Shown here piece after piece: positions 1-10,000 of a stretch of DNA of 64,000 nt. Each line of letters begins with the position of its first letter. Position 1 is the first letter of the stretch. Made by a program: the position numbers and the translations under genes. The notes under the pieces were generated by a model that did no database searches, had not been told where the DNA came from, and saw only the letters and a list, made by a program, of their open reading frames with translations. Origin of the DNA: Laspinema palackyanum D2a (GTDB lineage Bacteria > Cyanobacteriota > Cyanobacteriia > Cyanobacteriales > Laspinemataceae); NCBI GenBank assembly GCA_025370845.1, contig JAMXFF010000001.1, positions 300,838 to 364,837 of the forward strand. The letters run 5' to 3'.

Positions 1-105
1 ATTCTAGTTATTTCCATCCTAACCATTCTTGTGGCGGCTCAAACCTGTGAATTTGGCACCGGAGTTTTCAGGGGCGATCGCATTGGGGGATTTTTGGGCT
101 GGAAA

Positions 106-160
106 AAACCCACACCCTGAAGGGTGGGGCTATACGGACGAAGCCCGCCTGCGCGGGCTC
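106..160 (+). repeat. Dispersed palindromic repeat, family 2 (copy 1)
   Basis: This copy holds the sequence CTATACGGACGAAGCCCGCC followed by a small GC-rich hairpin (GCCCGCCTGCGCGGGC). Near-identical copies lie at 532-581 and 48578-48734 (both arms), with a diverged one on the other strand at 18857-18918. A partial unit continues at 161-185. It is non-coding and of unknown function. Confidence 0.7.
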
Positions 161-180
161 AAGAGAAGCCCGCACCCTGA

Positions 181-537
181 AGGGCTTACAAGAGTAGTTT
201 TTTTACGTTCAGGGGGATTTGTCTCAAATTTAACTGCACCTCCGGTCCCCTCCCCTTGGCAAGGGGAGGGTTAGGGTGGGGTCCTCTTGACGCGCTTAAG
301 CGCGTCAAGAGGAATGAGTGGGTGGAGATTTCACGCGCAAGCGCGATCGCGCTTGCGCGTAGTTGGACCAGCCTCCATACAGGCGCAATCGCTGCTCATA
401 GTGCGTGAAGTGGCGGTAAGCGGAGCTATCCCGTAGGGAATCGCCACTTCACGGGGACCCCACCCTAACCCTCCCCTTGCCAAGGGGAGGGGACCGGAGG
501 TGCAGTTTAGCGTAAAACACCTACTGTTGTAAGACCC
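181..537. mobile_element. MITE-like repeat, copy A
   Basis: This non-coding element of about 357 bp has long imperfect inverted ends. The left end (181-284) and right end (455-537) share CTTACAA-type tips, a TTTTACG/CGTAAAA tract and a core of GGTCCCCTCCCCTTG with its complement. Inside is a nested hairpin with 12 bp arms CGTGAAGTGGCG at 404-415 and 442-453. Related copies are at 22062-22390 and 50136-50460, with a half copy at 18764-18803. No transposase is encoded, so any movement would need a transposase from elsewhere. It sits between two direct copies of repeat family 2. Confidence 0.7.
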
Positions 538-581
538 TGAAGGGTGGGGCTATACGGACGAAGCCCGCCTGCGCGGGCTAA
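532..581 (+). repeat. Dispersed palindromic repeat, family 2 (copy 2)
   Basis: This is a direct repeat of the 106-160 unit (ACCCTGAAGGGTGGGGC, CTATACGGACGAAGCCCGCC, then the GC hairpin). It immediately follows the right end of MITE-like copy A. Confidence 0.7.
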
Positions 582-618
582 AAAAGCGAAAACCGACTTT
601 TACCAACCGGATTTGGTA

Positions 619-2451
619 TTACTCGGGGTTACTAGGGGTCTCCACCTCTGGAGTGGCTGGTGCTACAGGCGCGGGAGAGGGGGTCGTCGGTTGTGCACTG
701 GGAAGGGTGGCACCGGGGAGAGGTTGGGGGCTACCGGCTTTTTTCATCGCCACAAAGACTTGATAACGACTGGTGCGTTGGTTTTCGATCGCCGCAGTGA
801 CTCCGATCGCCCGCATGGCATTAATGGCAATTTGTTGTTGGGGAGGCAGTTGCAACCATGCCGGAGTATTGGTATTGAGTGTGCGTTCCATATCCATGAA
901 AAAATGGCCGTTGTTAGGAGTAAGTTCTAACGGGACCACGCTTTGGAATTGCTGACTCATGGCGAGGGGAGTTTGCGGTTTGGGGATAATCCTCTCAGCA
1001 ACTGGGGCCAAAACACTGATAAAGGCTACATTCCCATCTAACCAACCGTGGTTCACGCTTACGGAACCATTTTGTGCCGTCCATTTCACTACAGGCTGTT
1101 CGCCAATCTGGACAGGTTCAACTTTAAAGTTATATTGTTCACTCATCACCTGATCCAGCTTAGCGAGAGTCGCTTCCCCCGCACGGCGATCGCTGGCTTG
1201 GACCATTAATACCACCCCGACGGGAAAAAACGAGGGATTGTTTTCTGGCGGTGGCATCATCGCCAGGGAAAATTCCCCCTGCATCCAGGGGAGTAAGTCT
1301 TTTTCTAAATCTAGGGTGGTGGTATTTTGGATCGCGGTTTTTAACCAGTCAGGATTAATCGGTGCGAGGGGATTGGTTGCCACTCCTTGGCTATAATCTT
1401 GCCAGACGCGCTGTAAATTGCCTCCCGACATCATCATTAAGGTGTCCGCAGGGAGGCGCGTTGTCATGGTTTTGCCATTATTTTCGACGGCATATTTCCT
1501 TTCGCTATCCGGTTTGAGCCATGCTACGGTATCGAAGGAAATCCCTTCGGGTTGGAGGGTGATACTGGTGGCGAATCCTTGGTTTTGTTGCTGCTGGGCA
1601 ATTTCTTCAGGCACAGCGCGATCGGAGTTGAGGGAGGCAACGGCAGCAGCGACGGGGACGTTCACATAAAAACGGCCAAAGGGTCGGGAGGTTTCAATTT
1701 TTTGCCATGCAGCGATCGCACCGGGTGCATCAACGATGGAGGGTTCGCCAAGGAAGGTGTCGATCGCGCGGTTGATGGTTTCGCTATCCTTGGCGATCGC
1801 TAAATAGCGCCCATCGATAACGGTGACTGAAAAGCGATTCTCATCGGACACCCCTTGGGTTTCTTTAATTTCTATATTTTTGTAAGTCCGAGGGACCCAT
1901 CTGCCGCCTTGTGGAGGTTGGGCGGATTCTAGTATTTGCTTGGCGCGATTGGGGTTGGCGATCGGTAACACCATCAGCAGAGACTGGCGACCCGAAAATG
2001 CTGCGGGTGATGGCACTATTTCGTTATCTTCCCCAGAGGCATTCACCGGGAAGGGGGGTAAGAACCCCAGGGTAACTTCGGACCCTACCCAAGGTTGAAT
2101 GTCTTGTTCATACTGGAATCCATTGGCGGTGAGGTAGCGATCGCGCAACTGCACCAGGTAGTTATTCAGCAACTGTTGGCTTTCCGGGGTGCCAAATTCG
2201 CGCATTCTTTGCCACTGTCCCGCATCGGTGGTGAGGGAAAGGGTCATCAACGCATCTTCAGGGATCAGTTCGGCACCCACTGGAATCTCAGGTAAAGGCC
2301 GTTTTTGGGCGATCGCCCAGAATGCCGTAATTGCTCCACCGAGTAACAGGACCGCAGCAACAGCGGCGATCCCAATGGAAACTTTTTGTTTCTCCAGTTT
2401 GAATTTGGGGGTCTCTTTGGTGTCTTGGGTCTCAGAGTTAGTCTCAGACAT
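619..2451 (-). CDS. DUF3352 domain protein, membrane-anchored
   Basis: This protein of about 610 residues resembles the cyanobacterial DUF3352 family, whose function is not known. A short charged cytoplasmic N-terminus precedes one hydrophobic segment (VSIGIAAVAAVLLLGGAITA) and a long presumably exported region. The C-terminus is a low-complexity Pro/Ala/Thr tail. The upstream reading frame stays open to 2526, but the ATG at 2451 (MSETNSE) is preferred: it starts the hydrophilic head typical of such anchors, and the longer form has no ATG. The gene reads toward the repeat cluster at the window start and no operon partner is visible. The family call is from recognition of the overall sequence. 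Confidence 0.8.
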   Translation of the reverse strand: MSETNSETQDTKETPKFKLEKQKVSIGIAAVAAVLLLGGAITAFWAIAQKRPLPEIPVGAELIPEDALMTLSLTTDAGQWQRMREFGTPESQQLLNNYLVQLRDRYLTANGFQYEQDIQPWVGSEVTLGFLPPFPVNASGEDNEIVPSPAAFSGRQSLLMVLPIANPNRAKQILESAQPPQGGRWVPRTYKNIEIKETQGVSDENRFSVTVIDGRYLAIAKDSETINRAIDTFLGEPSIVDAPGAIAAWQKIETSRPFGRFYVNVPVAAAVASLNSDRAVPEEIAQQQQNQGFATSITLQPEGISFDTVAWLKPDSERKYAVENNGKTMTTRLPADTLMMMSGGNLQRVWQDYSQGVATNPLAPINPDWLKTAIQNTTTLDLEKDLLPWMQGEFSLAMMPPPENNPSFFPVGVVLMVQASDRRAGEATLAKLDQVMSEQYNFKVEPVQIGEQPVVKWTAQNGSVSVNHGWLDGNVAFISVLAPVAERIIPKPQTPLAMSQQFQSVVPLELTPNNGHFFMDMERTLNTNTPAWLQLPPQQQIAINAMRAIGVTAAIENQRTSRYQVFVAMKKAGSPQPLPGATLPSAQPTTPSPAPVAPATPEVETPSNPE

Positions 2452-2894
2452 GATGTTACCGAGCGTCAGGAGTGCAATTGACAATTTAACGTAAACTGTT
2501 ACTTTCTTTCGGGTATCCTCCCCCAATTCTCAACAATCAGGGATCCGCCCACAGGCATACCCCCGTTGGTGGGGAGTACCGGAACCAACTGTAGGAAGAA
2601 TCAAAGGGAGGGAATACCCGGGTTTTTTGAGTAGCAATTTCAGGGACTATTTTACATCCCTGGGGTGAATCCATAGGACAGGGGTACGGTATTCGATAAA
2701 AGGGACAAAAAACTCGGTTTCACCGCCCACAGAAAGCGGCAAATTGCTACGGATTTTATCAAAAAACTTGGGATTTTTCCCAATGCTGTACTGACCCAGT
2801 AGACGGAATTAGAGTGAAAATCAGTTCCGCTTGGTTTCATCGGATTTAGCCTAAATGGGGTGCTTTTCTGTTGATTCGGGCAGTCCCATTTTTT
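2452..2894. other. Intergenic region, no gene recognised
   Basis: This gap between the DUF3352 gene and cofH holds only a short minus-strand frame (2652-2840, 62 codons) with no recognisable domain, and no convincing RNA or terminator. It probably carries the DUF3352 promoter. Confidence 0.5.
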
Positions 2895-4046
2895 TTAAGG
2901 GCAAATGGGGGCAGTTATAGGGTGATAAAGGGTATTTCTTTGTTGGTACGGGCGGTTAATTGCGGTAATCGCCGATCGCAGGGTTTCCGGTTCCATACAG
3001 CTTCCCCCTTTCGCCCCGGCCATTGTTGTAATATGTTCTTCCATTAGAGTGCCGCCAATATCGTTACATCCCCAGTTGAGGGCTTTGGTTGCTCCCTCTA
3101 ATCCCAGTTTGACCCAACTGGGTTGATGATTGGAAATCCAGTTACCGAGGAAGATTCGGGAAACCGCAGTTAGGAGCAAGGTATTGGACAGAATGGGTTG
3201 ATCTCGACCGACGCGACGGCGCAAGGGGGCGGGGGCTTGTTCTCCTACAAAGGGGAGTAAAATAAATTCGGTAATTTGGGCGGGATAGTGGCGATCGCAG
3301 GCAGTTTGTTGCAGCGATCGCAATTTTTCTAAATGGTCGATTTGTTGCTGTGGCGTTTCAATATGTCCGCACAACATCGTGCTCGTTGTAGGTAATCCCA
3401 AACGATGGGCTGTACTGACAATTTCTAGCCAAGTTTCAGTATTAATTTTTTCCGGGCAAATAATATTTCGGATGCGATCGTCCAAGACTTCCGCAGCAGT
3501 TCCTGGCATAGAACCCACTCCCGCCTCCTGCAACGTGGCGATCGTCTCCTCATAGGTTATCTGGTCTTCCCGGGCAATAAACTGGACTTCTTGGGGAGAA
3601 AAAGCGTGCAAGTGCAAATCCGGAAATTCATCTTTAATTGTCCTCACTAACTTCAGATAATAGGGTAAGGATTTTCCATCAATTTTAGCCTCCAAATGCA
3701 AACCGCCCTGCATACAAATTTCCGTTGCTCCCCGTTGTACTGCATCGGTTGTTTTTTCCAGGATTTTTCCCCAATCTAGCCAAAAGGCTCCCTCTTCATC
3801 CGCATCCCTGCGAAAGGCACAGAAACTACAATGTTGCTCGCAAATGTTGGTAAAGTTAATATTTCGGTTAATCACATAAGTAACCGAATTACCCGATTGT
3901 TTTTGCCGGAGTTCATCCGCAACCTGGGCAATAGTCGTCACCTGTTCCGGGTCAGTTTCTTGGAGTAAAAATTCCCCTTCTTCTGGAGAAATATCGGTTC
4001 CCGATAAAGCCCGGGATAGAATAGCATCAACAGTTTTTAAAGTCAT
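2895..4046 (-). CDS. cofH: FO synthase subunit 2 (CofH), radical SAM
   Basis: CofH (5-amino-6-(D-ribitylamino)uracil-L-tyrosine 4-hydroxyphenyl transferase) works with CofG to make the deazaflavin FO. In cyanobacteria FO mainly serves as the antenna chromophore of some photolyases. The radical SAM cluster motif [10 protein letters not shown] (CxxxCxxC) is near residue 65, followed by MQGGLH and the [10 protein letters not shown] region typical of CofH/MqnC enzymes. At about 383 residues it is full length. A TTG seven codons upstream is in frame, but ATG 4046 (MTLKTVD) is the better start. cofG is not in the window, which is usual for cyanobacteria. The related menaquinone enzyme MqnC is less likely given the overall match. 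Confidence 0.88.
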   Translation of the reverse strand: MTLKTVDAILSRALSGTDISPEEGEFLLQETDPEQVTTIAQVADELRQKQSGNSVTYVINRNINFTNICEQHCSFCAFRRDADEEGAFWLDWGKILEKTTDAVQRGATEICMQGGLHLEAKIDGKSLPYYLKLVRTIKDEFPDLHLHAFSPQEVQFIAREDQITYEETIATLQEAGVGSMPGTAAEVLDDRIRNIICPEKINTETWLEIVSTAHRLGLPTTSTMLCGHIETPQQQIDHLEKLRSLQQTACDRHYPAQITEFILLPFVGEQAPAPLRRRVGRDQPILSNTLLLTAVSRIFLGNWISNHQPSWVKLGLEGATKALNWGCNDIGGTLMEEHITTMAGAKGGSCMEPETLRSAITAINRPYQQRNTLYHPITAPICP

Positions 4047-4718
4047 GGAATTAAGGTGGATTAACAAACATGAATGTTAGAATTTCAGACTGCAAAAATA
4101 TTGCCTAATTACTTAAAACATAGTCCCCAAAAGGAGGAGTTGTCCAATTAAATTAATACGGTGCAATACCCGTCACTAGGTGGGGAATTAATTTGCGTTC
4201 TAAGTAGAATTGCCCTGTCAAAATTTTACCCAAGATTTCCTAAAGTATCGAGCCAGTTTTATCATAGAGCGAACCTTAATCCTTCAGGCAATGGATCCCA
4301 GACTGATAATCGGGTAGTGGGAGCCAGAAAGCTGGCTTTCTCTAAGTCAAATTAATTTAGACTGTCTCTATTCCCAGGACAAAACATTGAGGGTTTGCCT
4401 AGATTGACTGCTTTTAGGGCAGTGGGTTGTGAAAAAATAGTTTTTAACCTTTACTGAAGGGTCGTCCTCGGGAAGAGTAGCCAGACTCCAGTGGAGGGTA
4501 AAAATTTGATCCGGGTAAACTGGGAGGAGAGGTTCCCAAAACATGACATGATGAAATGAGAATAAAATTACCGTTCCTTTCAAAAACCCCAGCAAGGCGT
4601 CATAATAGATACTTGCTCCTTGGGGTTCGATATTCCTGTAATCCAGATTGATTCCACTTGCTCATCGATTTTACCCCGAAGGGAAAATCCAACTATTGAG
4701 TTTGATTATTACAGATAA
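4047..4718. other. Intergenic region between divergent cofH and glycosyltransferase
   Basis: This 670 bp stretch presumably carries both promoters. Two short open frames (4161-4355 plus, 4368-4595 minus) show no domain, signal peptide or good ribosome binding site and are taken as chance. Confidence 0.45.
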
Positions 4719-5723
4719 ATGGAAATTTCACCCGCTTTGCACCCTTCCCGCATCCAACCGGCGCTTTCCCCCCTAGATGTATCCGTCGTTGTCCCGATTC
4801 ACAACGAGGTGGAGAGTCTGCCGCACCTGATCAGTGCGATCGCCCAGGCCCTGAGTGATGCCCAACTTAATTATGAACTGATCTGCGTGGATGATGGCTC
4901 CACCGATGGCTCCACCGAAGTGCTCAAACAAGAAGCGCAAAAGCGAAATGACCTCGTAGCAGTGATTTTGCGCCGCAATTATGGGCAATCGGCGGCAATG
5001 GCGGCGGGATTTAAGTCGGCGCGATCGCCGATTATCGTCACCTTGGATGGGGATTTGCAAAATGACCCCGCCGATATTCCTGAACTGCTGATGAAGTTAA
5101 ATGAGGGATATGATCTCGTCAGTGGTTGGCGTAAAAATCGTCAAGATGCGGCCCTCACTCGCTTGCTTCCTTCTAAAATTGCCAATGCCATGATTGGCAA
5201 GGTAACCGGGGTCAAATTGCACGATTATGGCTGTTCTTTAAAAGCATACCGCACGGAAATTGTGGCGGATATGAATCTGTACGGTGAATTGCATCGGTTT
5301 TTACCCGCCTTGGCATTTATTGAAGGGGCGAGAATTATCGAAATTCCAGTCCGTCACCATGCGCGGCGCTATGGTAAAAGCAAGTACGGATTAGGCCGAA
5401 CGATTCGGGTCTTGATGGATTTGTTGACCGTTTTCTTTATGAAAAAATTTCTCACCCGTCCTATGCACGTTTTTGGTGGGTTTGGGATTATGTCTATGGT
5501 CTTGGGTTTTGGATTGGGATTGTATTTAACAATTCTCAAACTCGGATTTGGGGCAAGTATTGGCGATCGCCCCTTACTGATTTTGGCCGTGGTCCTGCTT
5601 CTGGCGGGGGTACAATTGTTTAGTTTTGGCCTCTTGGCTGAGTTATTGATGCGAACCTATCATGAATCTCAGCAACGCCCGATTTATCGAATTCGTGAAG
5701 TTATCGAACCCGCGCCAAGATAA
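4719..5723 (+). CDS. Family 2 glycosyltransferase, polyprenyl-phosphate type with two C-terminal TM segments
   Basis: This GT-A fold enzyme of 334 residues resembles dolichyl/undecaprenyl-phosphate sugar transferases (DPM1, ArnC, GtrB type), which load a sugar from a nucleotide donor onto a lipid phosphate at the cytoplasmic face. Visible features are the start of the fold (VVVPIHNEVESLP), DDGSTDGS, the metal-binding LDGDLQNDPADIP near residue 110, and HHARRYGKSKYG in the acceptor region. Two hydrophobic segments follow at about 250-275 and 288-312. The sugar cannot be told from sequence. It stands alone, with no neighbouring wall or LPS genes. Confidence 0.85.
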   Translation: MEISPALHPSRIQPALSPLDVSVVVPIHNEVESLPHLISAIAQALSDAQLNYELICVDDGSTDGSTEVLKQEAQKRNDLVAVILRRNYGQSAAMAAGFKSARSPIIVTLDGDLQNDPADIPELLMKLNEGYDLVSGWRKNRQDAALTRLLPSKIANAMIGKVTGVKLHDYGCSLKAYRTEIVADMNLYGELHRFLPALAFIEGARIIEIPVRHHARRYGKSKYGLGRTIRVLMDLLTVFFMKKFLTRPMHVFGGFGIMSMVLGFGLGLYLTILKLGFGASIGDRPLLILAVVLLLAGVQLFSFGLLAELLMRTYHESQQRPIYRIREVIEPAPR

Positions 5724-5761
5724 ACAGATTGACCACCAAAGTAAACGCTTACAGGGACAAA

Positions 5762-5857
5762 AAAACCGGGTTTCTGGCCTCATTTTGTGGCCCATTGCTA
5801 GAGAGGTGGTGAAGAGACCCGGTTTCTACATTTGGCCGGGACAAGAAACCGGGTTTC
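5762..5857. repeat. Three copies of the short palindrome AAACCSGGTTTC
   Basis: The palindromic core AAACCGGGTTTC occurs at 5763 and 5846, and in the other orientation as ACCCGGTTTCT at 5817, within 100 bp. A further copy (AAAACCCGGTTTTTC) follows the gene ending at 24223. Such AAACC/GGTTT palindromes are scattered in the intergenic DNA here, and some may act as weak terminators for the upstream gene. Confidence 0.55.
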
Positions 5858-5896
5858 GGTCCCGCTACCTTGATGGTTTATCCTTCGTTCTTTCCC

Positions 5897-6505
5897 CTAT
5901 TCTCGAATCCCATCTTCAGGAATGCCGACGGCGGAAAGTCCGGCGATCGCCCGTAAGTTTTGGATGCGAATCAGTTCCATAAAATCTAACCCGGGTCTGC
6001 CTTCTAGGGTGGCGACGGTTTCGATCGCACTCAACAAATGTCTGGCGGCGTCCGGTTCGTTATAGCCTCTTCTCAGGGCAATTTGAATCGCCGATTGATC
6101 CGCCTCTATTTCGCGATCGCTGCGGTGGGTGCTTCGCCAAATTTGCACCCCTGCTAGGGCTGTTAACCCCCCAGCGGTGACAACTCCCACCGCATCTCCT
6201 TCCACGAGTTCGACCAGAGTCCCTAACAATCCAGCAATCACCACCCCTTGATATAAGTCCGGTTTAAACCATTTCACCCCTAATAACCAACTCACGGTTC
6301 TCAGGAGTAACAAGTCTCTTTGGGGTCTGGATAATTTACGCCAGAGGTCAAAGTTAATATAAATAGGTCGTTCCCTCGCCCAAGGCAGGGGAAAGGAACT
6401 CTCGATCGCCGTGGATTGTTGGGGTTTATTGACAATTTTGCACAGCATCCGACCCGATGCAGGCATCAAGTCCAATAAGCGGAAAATTTCGGGTGATGGA
6501 TCCAT
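5897..6505 (-). CDS. DUF3318 domain protein
   Basis: This protein of about 202 residues matches the cyanobacterial DUF3318 family by its opening (MDPSPEIFRLLDLMPASGRM) and by the central RPQRDLLLLRTVSWLLGVKWFKP-type segment. It carries two hydrophobic stretches (about 110-130 and 135-155), then a charged segment (HRSDREIEADQSAIQIALRRGY) that recalls the third-ligand helix region of M48-like peptidases. No HExxH zinc site is present, so peptidase activity is not expected. The frame is open to 6733, but ATG 6505 matches the family N-terminus. Function is unknown. Confidence 0.8.
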   Translation of the reverse strand: MDPSPEIFRLLDLMPASGRMLCKIVNKPQQSTAIESSFPLPWARERPIYINFDLWRKLSRPQRDLLLLRTVSWLLGVKWFKPDLYQGVVIAGLLGTLVELVEGDAVGVVTAGGLTALAGVQIWRSTHRSDREIEADQSAIQIALRRGYNEPDAARHLLSAIETVATLEGRPGLDFMELIRIQNLRAIAGLSAVGIPEDGIRE

Positions 6506-6678
6506 GATAGGCAGATTCGGGTTGAGAGTAGGGATAGTTAGAGTTTGGGGGAACTCGCAAAGAAACGCCCAGAGCGTCCTACAATAGAATACGATAGTGC
6601 GATTCGGTTCTCCTTGGGAGTGGGTGGGGACAAAACCAGCCCTTCGAGGGAATATTAGGGCAGCTATCGGCCATTTTA

Positions 6679-6990
6679 ATGAGTGAAGTTGAAGACATGG
6701 AAGCTTTTGAGCCAATTCCACCGGAATGGACAACGAAGGCAGTTCACGCTCACGAGTTCGACTGCCCTTCCTGCCATGCTACCTCTATGCAGGCGCAGCG
6801 GGTTTGGATTAATCGGCGATCGCCGGTTTATACGGAAAACCACCGTCGCAAGTGGCAGGAGTTTTATGAGTGTGGTAACTGTGGTTGTGTTTGGTGGGCC
6901 TGGAGTAGCGATCGCCCCCCTTCGGAGTTTGCCGATCGCCAGGTCCCGCCCCGAGATGATTTCCCCTCGTCTCTGGATGATTTATTTTAG
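6679..6990 (+). CDS. Small zinc-ribbon protein
   Basis: This protein of 103 residues has two Cys pairs, CPSC near residue 29 and CGNC near residue 66, spaced as in a zinc ribbon. The segment between them is Arg- and Tyr-rich, and the C-terminus is acidic (PSSLDDLF). Its family is not recognised. It is divergent from the DUF3318 gene and lies 57 bp from the stop of the convergent GGDEF-EAL gene. The Cys arrangement and low-complexity-free sequence argue for a real gene. Confidence 0.7.
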   Translation: MSEVEDMEAFEPIPPEWTTKAVHAHEFDCPSCHATSMQAQRVWINRRSPVYTENHRRKWQEFYECGNCGCVWWAWSSDRPPSEFADRQVPPRDDFPSSLDDLF

Positions 6991-7047
6991 CCATTGACAA
7001 ATGTCATATTTCGTGATAGGAAAAATAGGGAAAAATGGGGCAGCGAT

Positions 7048-10000
7048 TTACCACCGAGGGGATTTTTCTAGCAATTTTTGGGCCGCCACCGAGTCCAACC
7101 CTCGGGAGAAAAAATACCCCTGTCCATAATCGCAGTGCAAGGACCAAAGTTGCACTAAATGTTGCTCTTTTTCCACCCCTTCGGCGGTGACGTACATCCC
7201 GAGATTATGGGCGAGGGTGGCGATCGCCCGGACAATTTCCGAACTTTCATTGTCCCCCTCCATTCCCATCACAAATGATTTATCAATTTTCAAGGTATTA
7301 ATTGGAAATTGGGCCAGATGAGACAGGGAAGAATATCCGGTTCCAAAATCATCAATGCACAAATGAATATTCCGCGCTCTCAATTGTTCCAGTAACTCCG
7401 CTGCTGAGGCCGCATTTTCCATTAACACACTTTCAGTAATTTCTAACTTCAAGCTACTCGGATCCAGGCGGGTTTCTTCTAAAATGCGATCGATGCGCGC
7501 TAATAAATCCGGTTGTCCCAACTGCTGCCCCGATAAATTAACACTAATACTCAACCGTTCTGGCGTCTTAAATTGCTCATGCCACTGTTGCATTTGCAAG
7601 CAAGCTTCCCGCAACACCCATTCCCCCAAGGGTAAAATCAACCCCGTTTCTTCCGCCACCGAGATAAATTCCCCGGGATACACTAACCCGCGTTCCGGAT
7701 GTTGCCAGCGCACTAAGGCTTCAAATCCTGAGAGTAACCCCGTATCTAATGCCACAATCGGTTGATAATGGAGCAGGAATTCTGACCCTTCTAAGTTCGG
7801 CTGACTGGGGAGGTTTTCTTCGGAATTTTTGAGAATAGAGCGCCGCAAATCATTTTCTAAGTTTAATTGAGCTACGGCATTTTCTAACATTGTGCTGTCA
7901 AAGACTTCACATCGGGCTTTGCCTCGGGCTTTGGCACGATACATCGCAATATCCGCATCCCGGAGTAAATCTTCGGGACGCTCATATCCCGGTTTGCTGG
8001 GGGCGATGCCCATACTCGCCGAGGTAAAGACTTCATAACCCTTCAGATTAAAGGGAGAAATTAGTGCAGTTTGGATCTTTTCAGCCAAGGTGCTTGCCGC
8101 TGTAATATTGGGGATATGTTCGACTAAAATGGTAAATTCATCTCCCCCAAATCGAGCTAGAATGTCACCGGAACCCACGCACTTTTGCAGGCGTTTTGCC
8201 AAAGCAACGAGCAGGCAATCCCCAATAAAATGCCCTAAACTGTCATTGACGACTTTAAATCGGTCTAAATCTAAAAAAATCACCGCAAACTGATAATCGG
8301 GTTGAATTTTTGCCCGAGTTAGGGCAGAAGTGAGGCGATTTAGGAAAAAAGCCCGGTTTGGCAACCCCGTGAGACTATCATGGAGGGCTTCATGACGTAA
8401 GGTATCTTGGGCATTCTGGCGATCGGTGATGTCCATAACGTGAATATGCACAATATTCAGGGAAGGAATCGGATGATACAACCAATAAAATAGTCGATCC
8501 TGGACGAAGCGTTCCACCTGCCAACCGGATTTTCCTTGCTTGAGGGAGGTGATGACCAGTTCCCGATGATTCCGGGGTAAAAAGCCGGTTGCCAGTCCCA
8601 GGCGTAATTCTTCTAATACTCGTTCTGTAGCCGGATTGACGTAGAGAATTTCTCCTTGAAAATCGCAGGCGAGGACGGGATTGGGATTATATTTGGGAAA
8701 GGCAGCGAGGCGGATATTGGCTTCTTCTGTGGCTTTGCGATCGCTGATGTCGGTTTGAGAACCCGCCATGCGATAAGGATTTCCCTCGCGATCGCGCACT
8801 GCGAGACCCCGAGACAGCATCCAGCGATACTGTTCCTGAACATCTAAAATCCGATGTTCACTTTTGAAGTGAGGGGTAACTCCAGCCAGATGATCGGCGA
8901 TCGCCTGTTTCAGAGCGTCAATATCATCGGGATGAACTCGGCTCAACCACTCTTCTGGATGGTAAACCGAGTTATGCTCAGAAATCTTCTCCCCCTGAGC
9001 AATCTGATACCCCAACAGAGATTTCCAACGGGGGGAAAAATACACCCGGTTGGTGATCAAATTCCAATCCCACAGTCCATCATTCGCCCCTGCTACGGCT
9101 AAAGCATACCGTTCTTCACTCTCACACAAAGCCCGTTCTCGGTTCTGGCGATCGATCGCCGCCGCTAACACATTGGCGATCGCCTGCAAAAAATGCAAAT
9201 CCTCTAAATCAAACTGATGGCGTTCCGTAGTATAAGCCGCCAAAACGCCATAAGGTCCCGTTTGCCCATGTACCAGCACTGTAATCCCACTCACAATACC
9301 GCGTTCCAACAAAAAAGGCGAGGGAGTGAAACGGGTTTCTTCCTGGAAATTTGGGCATAAAATCGGTTGATTCACCAATAAAGTATAACCCTCTTGGGAT
9401 TCTGTATTGACCTTTAGGGTTACCGACCCGATCGCATCTTGACAACATCCCCCACCGGCTTTTAATGCAAATTCCTCGCGATCGCTTAACAATTCCCACA
9501 AGCAACAACAATCGCTATCGAGGGTATGCAGAACTTCTTCCGCTGCTTCTTCAATCAGGCTCATCACCTCCATCCCCGCCAACGCCCACTGTCCTAATCC
9601 GGCAATCACCGCACTTTCCCGAGCATGGGCGGCTAATAGTCGTTCCGTGCGCTTCCGTTCTTGCAGTTCCCGTTCCAAAGATGCCATATTCGCTTGCAGT
9701 TGCTGCTCTAATTGATCAGCATGAATAAGAATCGGACGAGTGAGGGGGTATAACAACAGGGCGATTACTCCCGTGCCTAAGAGTAATAAGGCCACCGTAA
9801 CCGCCACTAACCACTGCATCTGCTGAATACCTGCCTCTACATGAGTGGAGGAAAGTTGTACCAACACCACCCAGTTGCTACTGGGAATCGGAGCAACTGC
9901 CACCGCTTCGGAACCGGGAAAACGGGTGTTCAGGAATCGCACACCCCGTTGGTGAGTCATTTTCTCGTTCTGCAATCCCAAAAGCCGCATATTCGGTCCC

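Noticed and set aside
29..274. 81-codon plus-strand frame at the window start
   Set aside because: It reads through both repeat families and has no domain; the repeats explain the open frame.
2652..2840. 62-codon minus-strand frame in the gap before cofH
   Set aside because: No domain, no ribosome binding site and no conserved-looking segment.
4610..4660. GGTTCGATATTCC, which resembles a tRNA T-arm
   Set aside because: No acceptor or anticodon stems can be fitted around it.
5662..5982. 106-codon plus-strand frame after the glycosyltransferase
   Set aside because: It starts inside the glycosyltransferase, runs through the AAACCGGGTTTC palindromes and overlaps the DUF3318 gene on the other strand.
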